A stretch of DNA of 64,000 nucleotides from assembly GCA_947311845.1 (NCBI GenBank), contig CAMZMU010000041.1:131447840-131511839 (forward strand). Direction: 5' to 3'. Below the pieces are notes generated by a model. The model did not search any database. It was not told where the DNA came from and saw only the letters and a program-made list of their open reading frames with translations. Source of the stretch: Poa pratensis. Lineage: Eukaryota > Streptophyta > Magnoliopsida > Poales > Poaceae. Both the position numbers and the translations under genes were made by a program. Shown piece after piece: positions 55,505-64,000 of this stretch (positions are counted from its first letter, which is position 1; the number at the start of each line of letters is the position of its first letter).

Positions 55505-56410
55505 GTATTTTTTTTGAAACGGGCAAAAGCTTTACCTTTTATATTGATATACGATAAGCAAACAGCTGCTGGCCGAGGCCAAAATAAAAAAGGGCCATTC
55601 GGGCCATAAAAAGGAGCTTAAGAGATGATTTCCGTGAGATGCCTAGCGCTGTCTTTACTCTCGTCCTTTATCTTCTGAGGAAGGGCCAGCGGGGCAGTGA
55701 ATTTGTTGTTGAAACCCCTAGCATTCCGCTCCTTCCAAATCTCCCAAGTTAGAAGAACAACGGTAGATCTGAGGCCTTTGGGGTTTGCCGTAGGGGTGCG
55801 CCTGCCAATATTAGATAACCGTGTGCCTCCCCGAACCCAATGATTGCAGCAGGTCAGAGCAAGATAGCCATGTAGCAGCCGCCTGCCAAATACGCGCTGA
55901 GAGAAACGGCACTCGAAGAGGATGTGTCTAGCAGTTTCCGGCTGACATTGGCAAAGCTGACACTGAGGGTTGTGAGGCCAGACTCTGATGGTCAGACGAT
56001 CCGAGGTCCAAAGCCCGTTCTGCCCGGAAAGCCAAGCAAAGTAGCGGCATTTCGGTGGTGTCCATGTTTTCCAAACAATTTTTTCAAAGGAGCATGGGAT
56101 CGAGCACATAAATTGAGCCTTGTATGCGGAATTCGCCAAGTAGCATCCATTTTCCGATAGGGTCCAAGAGATCGTGTCATCTGAGCCCGGGTCCAGAGTA
56201 ATTCCTTGCAGCAGCTCCCATAGGTTGACGAATTACGCAAAGTGCTCAACGGTGAAGTTTTGGACAGGGATGTCCCGTACCCAGGAGAGGTTGCGCAAAG
56301 CATCAAACCTCTAATCCATATATGTAGCTGGAGATAGCCATGTTTAAGATCATTGCGTAATACTACTACGACCATACACGCATCCCGTGCCTGGTCTCGA
56401 GGATGCATGA
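55505..56410 (-). pseudogene. LINE ORF2 3' end with zf-RVT domain (5'-truncated)
   Basis: Minus-strand frame from 56139 to 55618 (173 codons) carries KIVWKTWTPPKCRYFAWLSG and the finger CQLCQCQPETARHILFECRF, then VVLLTWEIWKERNARGFNNK, the C-terminal region of plant LINE ORF2. Upstream (56160-56370) shifted frames continue with SWVRDIPVQNFTVEHFA and GSDDTISWTLSENGCY, so the copy is frameshifted and 5'-truncated near 56400, normal for LINEs. The plus strand begins at a T-run (55508-55517) followed by GAAACGGGCAAAAGCTTTAC, i.e. the poly-A end on the coding strand. Confidence 0.85.
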
Positions 56411-56927
56411 TACTACCACGTTCCTGTGCCCTGCCACTTTATTCATGGTGCCGTTAGGCAAGGAGCACCGGAGCTTACTCTTTCGGCCGGCACTTACCTG
56501 CGTCCCATGATCCTCGCCTCGCCTGTGATGACGTTGCTTCAGCACTGGGTGGCATGAATGATGAGTTCAAAACCATGAGGTGGGACTGGGATCGCACAAA
56601 GGGCGTAAAACAAATCGTTGAAAGTCTACAACTGAGTGTTTCAATCGAAGGCAGGGATGGGGGCCGTTGGTGATGTGGCTAACCGGGACCTAAATGTCTT
56701 CCTGGAGATGCAGTTCTGGTGCAAGTAAAGTTGCTGGTAGTGTAGTGCTAGGTTCTAGTATGGATTAGTACTGGTCAAAGCCCATACGACTCCGGGCTTC
56801 TTCGATCGCTCCAGTTCACGGAAGAAAACTTGACGCTCAATCTGTTGTCATACACGACGCCCACTTCCGTGCCCACGATCTCCAGGACGTGCGCGCTCCG
56901 TCTCGAAAAGATCCTGCTGCTGGCCGC

Positions 56928-56937
56928 CTATATAAAG
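56928..56937 (+). promoter_or_regulatory. TATA box of the element C LTR
   Basis: CTATATAAAG about 400 bp into the LTR, followed by a C/T-rich leader. It would place transcription start near 56965. Confidence 0.65.
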
Positions 56938-57244
56938 ACCAGCACATATCACGCCCAGACTAACGATGAACCCCCAATCGCTAATCACGAATCATTCATC
57001 CATCAGTCCATCGCTGCCCATCGCCGATCATTCACCCATCACTCTCTCTCGCCGCGCCGCCCATCTGCATACACGCTGCCAGCCGCTCGTCGTCGGCGTT
57101 GCTAGTCGTCAGCTGCTAAACACACGCTACCACGCGTTGGCTGTTTGGTGTCTGCCGGCCGGCCGTTCGACATCCACGAGTCCGGTACGCCAAGAAGAAG
57201 CGCCGGAGGACATCGGAAGAAGGTGAGAACATGATCTTTGCATC

Positions 57245-58430
57245 GCTGCCTGGCTGGTCACATTGACACACGCCATGGAGCTTCATCTAATCTTTAGTGT
57301 GGTCACATCGACACAAACTAAGGAATTTGCTCTTCCTAAGAGCTTATGTTATATGTTAGTTGCTATTTTCTTGATCATGAAATTTGCCCTAAATGCATAT
57401 GTTTCCAAAATCACGCTCTTGGTTTGGTCACATCGACATGAACCAAGTTGCTCAAAATATACACATAATCAAAATCATGCCTCTTGGTTTGGTTACATTG
57501 ACACAAACCAAGTGGTCTAAATGCATATGTTTTCAAAGTCATGCTCTTGGTTTGGTCACATTGACATGAACCAAGATGTTCAAAATATATATATCATCAT
57601 CAAAATCATGCCCCTTTGGTTTGGTCACATTGACACAAACCAAGTGATCTAAATGCATATGTTTCCAAAAAATCATGCTCTTGGTTTGGTCACATCGACA
57701 TGAACCAAGTTGCCCAAAATATATATATCATCAAATCATACCCCTTTGGTTAGGTCACATCAACACAAACCAAGTGGTCTAAATATATATGTTCCCAAAA
57801 ATCATGCCCTTGGTTTGGTCACATTGACATGAACCAAGTTGCTCAATAAATATATATATCATCATCATCAAAACCATGCCCATTTGGCTCTAAAGACACT
57901 TAAATTTGGCTCTTGGTTTGGTCACATTGACACAAACCAAGTTGCTCAGAATGCACATGTTACTAAAATCACGCCCCAGGATCGTTCACATTGACATAAA
58001 CCAGGTTGCGTTAAATTCATATGTTACTAAAATCATGCACTTAGTTTGGTCATTAAGTCATGCACTCCATATAGGTGTATGTATCCGTAAATTAAATATG
58101 AGAACAAAAATACAAGTGCATATAGGAAATCAATCTACATGTCATAAGATAATCCTATATAGATTAAAATCATGCCATATACCCCATATAGGTGTAGGCA
58201 TATTCAAAACTAAACATGGGCTAAAATATGCAATCGCATGTAGGCAATAAACCCGCATGTCATAAGATAATCTCTCATATAGATTTAAATTGAACCATGT
58301 ATTTATTTTATATAGGTGCATACATCCGAAGTTACTAAAATCATGCCCTTGGCTTGGTCATATCGACACAAGCCAAGTTGCTCATATTACCCCTTTGGTT
58401 TGGTCATACTGATACAAGCCAGGGAACTAT
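57245..58430 (+). repeat. Hairpin-forming ~65-bp repeat array inside the element C LTR
   Basis: About a dozen units centred on CTTGGTTTGGTCACATTGAC followed by ACAAACCAAG, at roughly 57249, 57300, 57418, 57483, 57545, 57616, 57680, 57747, 57810, 57911, 57978, 58350 and 58395. Two unit types alternate (…ATGAACCAAGTTGCTC… and …ACAAACCAAGTGGTCT…), giving a ~130-bp higher-order period. Each core is an inverted repeat: CTTGGTTTG pairs with CAAACCAAG and GTCA with TGAC. Confidence 0.88.
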
Positions 58431-58570
58431 AAAATCCCATGTTTGCATAATTAAGCTATGCTCTCCATATAGGCGCATGTAGCGATAAACCCACATGTTA
58501 TAAGCTAATCTCTCATATAGATTAAAATCAAACCATGCATCCCTCTCATATAGGTGTGTGCATAACCTAT
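58055..58570 (+). repeat. Second repeat type in the element C LTR
   Basis: Blocks CCATATAGGTGTATG / CCATATAGGTGTAGG / CTCATATAGGTGTGTG, and CATGTCATAAGATAATC / CATGTTATAAGCTAATC followed by ATATAGATT, recur three times between about 58060 and 58565, interleaved with the last hairpin units. Confidence 0.7.
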
Positions 58571-59274
58571 GTTACTTGCACTAAACATAACGTAGTGCAT
58601 CCTTAACATCCATATATTTATAGCCTATGCATGTTGGCTTAATGCAATTCTATATACGTTGCTACAAATTGAACAAGATATTTTATCCACTCCATGCATG
58701 CATATGGAAATCACTTGCATGATAAAATTAACTCATGAAACGAGTTATACCATATTGCACACATACTTGCTAAACCAGCTAATTAACCATTAAAAATACT
58801 CATATTACCAATAACATAAAACACCACTTATTATCAAATTTCGAATGGTTAATGAACTAGGTAAAAATAGCCAAGTCATGTACGTGCTATAGAAATCATA
58901 TGATCAAATGATGAATATTATGCTACCCATATATTAGCATAGACATACTTCATGCTCCCGACTACGCCGACGCCGACGACAGCGAGGAGGACTTTATTTT
59001 CTACATTTTGTAGTTTTGTTTTCTACACTTTGTAGTGCTCATATATTGTAATGCTATGTAATATTATGTTGGAATTCTTAATCAGGGGTTTTCTCTCCGG
59101 AGATGTAATTAACAGATCTTTTATGTATATGTAAGAGTTCTGGAAATAAAGTACCTGCAATGTTTGATCTTTATTCATTTCATGCATTTACGCATTTAAA
59201 TTATACTATCTGTCTCTATGACGTGGACGCGTACGTATTTTTTGCGATCGCCCCATTTTCCCGTCATCAGATTC

Positions 59275-59292
59275 TGGCACGCCCGGTGGGAC
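59275..59292 (+). promoter_or_regulatory. Primer binding site of element C
   Basis: TGGCACGCCCGGTGGGAC, five bases after the LTR end, a PBS form typical of Tat-lineage Gypsy elements in grasses and different from the tRNA-Asp type of elements A and B. Confidence 0.8.
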
Positions 59293-59496
59293 TATTTCTC
59301 CCCTCATCTTCGAATTCCAACATAGACTGCAATATATGACTTCATAAAATAAACATGTCAAAAAAATATATATACATGTACGCAAGAAAACTAATATATG
59401 GTTTTCTTCATTTATATGAAGGTATGGAGGACAAGTTCAGCAGTTTGTCACTGTCCGTTTTGGTGACCTTTGGGTTGATGTGCCCTCGGTCCGCTG

Positions 59497-60712
59497 GTGA
59501 CTTGTGTGAGTGAAAGTTGGAAAACAACAGCTGCATCACCCGCTGAAGCAAAGGAAGAAGAAGAAGTCATTCGGCAGCCAATGATGGATTTATTCCCGTG
59601 CTGTCTAAGTCAGCAAGAGGAGGATGAGAGCTGCAGCAGCAAAAAGATCAAAAGCTGCCGCACAAGACCAGTACGTGAGGGTGCACAAGGCTGCTCCATC
59701 TAGTTCAGTTCCTCCTGGTTTTGCAAAGGCAGCGCATGTCCAGCTTTCAAGCCAGCAAGCTCCACTGAAACTCCAAGGCACGGCTCTTGAGGAGTGGCCT
59801 GTTCTTGCAAAGAGAGCAGCTCCACTGAAGATAGCTATGCCAGCACGGTCTGTTTCAGCTCCAGTTACTCCAACTAGGCGGGAACCAGTTTTCTCGTCTT
59901 CGTCGACCAAAGTCGCGGTGCCGCTCACTCCTTCCAAACTGAAGGGTGGAGCTCATAATACTTCTGCGGCAGATAAAGGCAAAGCTATCATGGTAGAGGA
60001 GACGGAATCTCCTCGGCCAAGAGGACAACTTCGGGTAGATGCACCCGAGTTCTTCCCCACATATGCAGAACCAAACGGCAAACACTCGCTTGTATATAAG
60101 GGGTGTGCCTTACTTCTCATGACCGCAAAACCGGTCACATAGATCCAACTTCAGCATTATCAAACCCTTTGTCGGAAAAAGCCCATCACAAGAGAATCCT
60201 CTGAAGGTTCGTTTGATCCAGTGCTACATCAGCGGCGCCAGAGAAGTGCTCATCGTTCTTGGGTTGAGCTTCCAGCTGCAGTTGATCAAGGTGCGGCAAA
60301 CCAACATCGCGCACATGTAAGCAAGTCTGTCAAGGGTAGATGGAAGAACACTCGTCCAAAAATGCGGGTGCAACATCATGATGAGTCGTATGTTATCAAA
60401 TGCATATGTCAAACACTAAGGTCATACTTGCCCGGGGCATCCGCATCTCAAAATGATGAGGGTGGCGCCATCATGCGGCAAGCAGAGGCTTTGGCTAGAC
60501 GTCCGAGTATGAAGAGTTCATTCAGCAACATCCTGAACGCCAAGAGTATGTGGACCAAGCTCTCGTGTCCGTTCAAGACGGGCAACACTCAAGAAAGAGA
60601 GCTAGCAGTACGAGCAAGATCTGGTTCAAGCAGAGTACAAGGGACGGAACCCTCTTCATCAGTTCATGACAACAAAGCTAAAGTGACAAATGGCTCTCGA
60701 TCCATCAAATAA
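59497..60712 (+). pseudogene. ORF1-like region upstream of gag in element C
   Basis: Three overlapping frames (59497-59703, 59624-60142, 60221-60712) together resemble one interrupted reading frame. It is basic and Ser/Pro/Ala-rich (APLKLQGTALEEWPVLAKRA, APEFFPTYAEPNGKHSLVY), then the conserved-looking part SVKGRWKNTRPKMRVQHHDE ... YVIKCICQTLRSYLP and ALARRPSMKSSFSNILNA. Tat/Ogre elements carry an extra ORF of unknown function here. At least two one-base shifts. It could instead be an extended Gag N-terminus. Confidence 0.55.
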
Positions 60713-62238
60713 GGTGGCCACAAGCTTGGCTCCATGGCCCTCTCGTCGGAAGACAAAGAGTAGCTCATATGAAGTGTTCCAAGCAATGCCAGTTGGTGTG
60801 AGTAGAGCAGCAAACAGCGCCAGTGAAACGTCTTCTACATCAACACATTACAAGAGAAAGAAGGCACGCAAGACTGTCGTAGAAGGTCCTCGGCGTAGGA
60901 CACGGAGTTATAAAGGTTCGGACAATGAAGAAGAGGGGTCAAGTTATGGTGGGTCTTATAATCCCCTATCGGATAGTACCCCTTGTCCTTCTGAGAGTGA
61001 GGCGGAGCCTCATGTGGATCAGCCATATAACCATGTCACAGATCATACGGAGCAAGTCCTTGTTATGAATGAGACTCGATCAGTCGAGGAGCAGTTATCC
61101 GACCTTAGAGCTATACTTCAACAAAAAGAAGATGAGCTACTTGCCCTCCGAAATCAGAACAAGGACAATGAAGGGAATGGTGGTGAGAGTAATAGCAGCC
61201 AACATGGAGGTGCTGCACTTAACGCTGCGGCGATTCAAAGAATGATTGCCGAAGGGGTAAAGGCGCAGCTGATGCAAAATCATTACTCCATGCGGCCAGG
61301 TTATGAGAAGCCGTATCCCCGAGGTTGATCTCGTGCCTTACCCAAGCAACTATAGGCAGCCAGCGTTCGGCAAGTTCACTGGAAGCGGATCTCCGCATGA
61401 GCACATAGCACACTTCCTTGCAGCCTGTCAAGACACAGCTCATAATGGGGCACTTCTGTTGAGACAGTTCGTGCAAACATTGTCCGGACCTGCCTTCACT
61501 TGGTATAGTAAATTAGCGCCAAATTCCATCAAAACATGGGAGCAGATGCAGAATGCTTTCCTTGAGCGGTTTTATAGTACTCAAAGGGTAGTGGGTATTA
61601 CAGAGCTGACTCAAACTGAACAAGGTATGAATGAGAAGGCAGCAGACTTCATAAATAGATGGAGAAATCTTAGTCTTCATTGTGCACAGCTGATTAGTGA
61701 GCCAGAAGCGGTGCGTATGTGCACAAATAATCTGCGGTCTGATGTGGCTGTACAGTTACAAGGAGTACGACCCATAACCTTTGAAGATCTAGCCTCCAAA
61801 GCGACAGACATAGAGAATTACATGCAGCTCATGGCTCGTCGAACAAAAACAACGTTCAACAGACCCGTAGAAAAAAGTATTCAGCGGGATCAGAAGCCAC
61901 CAATGAAGCCAAGGTCAGCACAAGCAATGGAAACAACAGCGGTGAGTTCTCACTTTCAGTCAGGGAGGGCTGCGCCAAGGAACCAAGAACAAAGAGGTTC
62001 ACAAGTCGCTAGGAGGCCAACTCTCAGCGAGCGCCAAAATAGGGAGTATTCTTTTCCTGTACAAGAGATTGATGACCTTTTCAGAGGTCTAAAGGAGTTG
62101 AACCTCATAGAACTTCCTACTCCTAAAAGGCCAGATGAAGCCTCAAAATTCAATGATCCAAATTTCTGTCATTACCATCGCATTTTGGGTCATACACTCA
62201 AAGGTTGCTTTGTTGTGAAGAATATCATACAAAAATGA
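60690..62238 (+). pseudogene. gag: Gag of element C, frameshifted
   Basis: The first part (60690-61328) has an acidic segment, a coiled coil (EEQLSDLRAILQQKEDELLA) and RMIAEGVKAQLMQ. The second part (61303-62238), in the next frame, has the gag core FGKFTGSGSPHEHIAHFLAA, LSGPAFTWYSKLAPNSIKTW and AFLERFYSTQR, then LFRGLKELNLIELPTPKRP and a C-x2-H-x4-H-x4-C finger (CHYHRILGHTLKGC). The frame changes near 61303-61325 and again near 62215, where the sequence continues as the next frame. Role: particle assembly. Confidence 0.82.
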
Positions 62239-64000
62239 TTGATGAGGGGACTATTGATGCGGATCTCCTCAAAAGCATGACAAAGGGAAAGAAGATGGTG
62301 ACAGCAAATGTCGCTACCCTGCAAGATGATTCGGTGAGTTGCGCATCTTCAAATATGAGAGCAACTTATGATGATATGATATTGATACCAGAATATGGTT
62401 TTTCTCCTATGATCATTCCAGGCCTTGCCAAAACGCAAGATCAGCATAAAGGAGAGGCTTACATACCCTGCAGCAATGGTGCATGGCCAAGCTTATGTGG
62501 TTCGCGAGGAGCGCAAGATTGGGGGCAGCAGCGGCCAAAACGCCGTGTACTACCCTCAGTGATGGAAGAAGCCCCTCCTCTGCGCTTCGCACCAAAGATA
62601 TATCAGCACACCACGAAGCGCAGGAAGGCCCCATGTGAAGAATTCAACGTTCTCACTATTGGTGTGTTTGAGGATGATGATGAGTCTCTATGTTTCCCTG
62701 AAGATGAACCATTAGAAGTCGATCAGGTTCAGCTTAGATCAGGTCGCCAACTAGTAGACCCTTATCCCCCACCTAGAAAGGAACCAAAAAGCAAGGATGC
62801 AGTTCCAAATGAGTCGACTGACCCTGCATGTAGGGCGCCAGTCAAGTATGATGTAATCGCACATTTGAAGAAAATACCAGCTATGCTTTCTGTGTATGAT
62901 GCTTTGTGTCTTTCATCTGATATGCGTAAAGCTCTTGTCACGGCACTCACATTTCCAGAAGATTATAGAGTTGAAGTGTCCCAAACAGAGTTAGAAGAAT
63001 CTGAAGTTCTAAATATGTCATTCACAGATGAGGATATGTTGTTAGGACCTAAGAAGCACAACAGGCCGCTTCTCATGTTTGGCGAAATTGATGTGTTGCC
63101 TGTAAACCGCATAATGATAGATGGTGGATCAGCTATAAACCTTCTCCATTACGTACATTAAAAAGGATTGGATATTCCAAAGAGATTTGAGCAAGTCTAA
63201 TGTGGTTATACATGGCTTTAATCAATCAGGACAAGAGGCCATGGGAACCATCTCGTTGGTTTTGAAATTGGATACACTATCCACGTACGTGAAGTTTCAC
63301 GTAATTGACGCAGCTACTTCATACAATGCATTGATTGGACGCCCATGGTTACATGAGAACCAAGTCGTGCCATCCACTTTACATCAGTGTATCAAATACG
63401 TAGATCAGACAGGGAATACAGTCAGGATATTTGCCGATAAAAAGCCATTCACTATAGCTGAATCTTTCTATGCCGATGCAAAGTTCTATTTCGAGCCTGT
63501 TGACAAGGTGCACAAACCAAAATCTTTGATTGCGCCTGAGTCAAATTTTGTAAAAAAAGAGATCGCAGAATCCTCGTCAAAGAAAAAGACGTACCAGTAT
63601 ATACCAAGTAGCCAAAGAAAGAAAGGCGACCCAATATTTCGTGTCATAGATAAATCATGTGACATGAAAGGTACTACTTTCCCTACACCTTTGCCTCCTT
63701 TGGTACAATATAGAATAAAACAATCTCGAAAAGGGCCACGTGGTACAAGTGACAATGAAAATAAAAATAAAAATGTAACACAAATATCTGTGTTTAACAA
63801 AGATGATGAATCCATACCTATTTCTTTGTACGATAACAAAGTCTTGTATATGATGCAGCAGATGGGATATGACGTCGCCGCTGGTCCGTCTCTATGCGAT
63901 GGACGAGGGCAGCTAGCACCATTTGAAAAGGCTTTATCGCAAGAACAACTTGAAGCTCTCCATGAAGACCAAGTTCTGAAAGAAAAGAAGCATGGTTTAG
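62205..64000 (+). pseudogene. Protease region of element C polyprotein (partial)
   Basis: Frame 62205-63161 continues Gag-Pol (IDEGTIDADLLKSMTKGKK ... TYDDMILIPEYGFSPMIIPG) and reaches the retropepsin active site RIMIDGGSAINLL near 63110-63145. Two nearby one-base shifts (63147-63184) break the flap region. From 63184 a frame stays open to 64000 (NALIGRPWLHENQVVPSTLH, the second conserved protease block, then a long spacer). RT would follow outside the window. Confidence 0.82.

Larger units (their letters stand above)
56526..59269 (+). repeat. Left LTR of element C
   Basis: Proposed from TGATGACG at 56526 to CGTCATCA at 59269, an 8-bp terminal inverted repeat with TG...CA ends, directly before a PBS. 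It holds a TATA box (CTATATAAAG, 56928-56937), a likely transcribed leader with a donor after GAAGAAG at 57222, and a polyadenylation signal AATAAA at 59145-59150. The right boundary is firm because of the PBS; the left boundary is an inference from the inverted repeat. Confidence 0.7.
56526..64000 (+). mobile_element. Tat/Ogre-type Gypsy element C, running off the window
   Basis: Left LTR 56526-59269, PBS at 59275-59292, an ORF1-like region, gag and protease followed by the spacer before RT, open to the window edge. Gag and protease style (FCHYHRILGHTLKGC finger, MIDGGSAINLL active site) and the extra ORF upstream of gag fit the Tat/Ogre group. Several one-base frameshifts occur. The right LTR and RT/integrase are beyond 64000. 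Confidence 0.85.

Noticed and set aside
57245..58430. Regularly spaced repeats considered as a CRISPR-like array
   Set aside because: A plant LTR context, with spacers that are themselves repeated and variable repeat lengths.

Overview
This is a nuclear genomic segment from a grass, most likely a Pooideae/Triticeae-type genome (wheat, barley, Aegilops or a relative). The evidence is Stowaway MITEs with CTCCCTCC termini, Athila-lineage Gypsy LTRs of the kind common in Triticeae, several CACTA families, LINE tails, a MULE with a SWIM finger, and plant REM-type B3 genes. The species is an inference from repeat style. No rRNA, tRNA, CRISPR or prokaryotic feature was seen. Almost the whole window is nested transposable elements, and no clearly intact ordinary gene is present.

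Layout. (1) 1-8120: minus-strand Athila-type Gypsy element A, whose left LTR is cut by the window edge; it keeps gag and protease but no RT, RNase H or integrase. (2) 8121-12716: accessory DNA with diverged tandem duplications, an isolated REM B3 first exon (minus strand), a Stowaway MITE and a LINE tail. (3) 12725-13426: non-autonomous hAT element with a perfect 8-bp target duplication. (4) 14381-19503: ZMYM1/DUF4371-type hAT transposase pseudogene split by a 2.5-kb CACTA element (14768-17310, TSD TTT). The CACTA carries its own gene with three ubiquitin-interacting-motif-like helices and a ten-copy ~80-bp repeat. (5) 20378-22590: REM B3 gene with four recognisable exons, several frameshifts and a decayed duplicate of its last B3 domain, followed by nested MITEs and a LINE ORF2 fragment. 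(6) 25711-25834: a third REM first exon. (7) 26498-33717: complete element B (TSD CCCGG), sister of A in LTRs and 3' half but with an unrelated ORF where A has gag-protease. (8) 33718-37072: MULE transposase pseudogene. (9) 38432-38966: small putative gene with a TATA box. (10) 39596-42063: tandem array of ~670-bp units. (11) ~42190-46458: CACTA element carrying only a TNP1/Transposase_24-type gene. (12) 47300-49985: Gypsy LTR-like segment, then poorly structured DNA to 55500. (13) 55505-56410: LINE ORF2 3' end (minus). (14) 56526-64000: plus-strand Tat/Ogre-type Gypsy element C (LTR, PBS, ORF1-like region, gag, protease), running off the window.

How the parts relate. A and B look like two non-autonomous members of one family: both lack polymerase and would need an autonomous relative in trans, A retaining gag-protease and B a cargo-like ORF. 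The three REM first exons suggest a local B3 cluster broken up by insertions. The strongest candidates for something little described are the swapped ORF of element B, the UIM-bearing CACTA gene, and the hairpin-forming higher-order repeat inside the LTR of element C.
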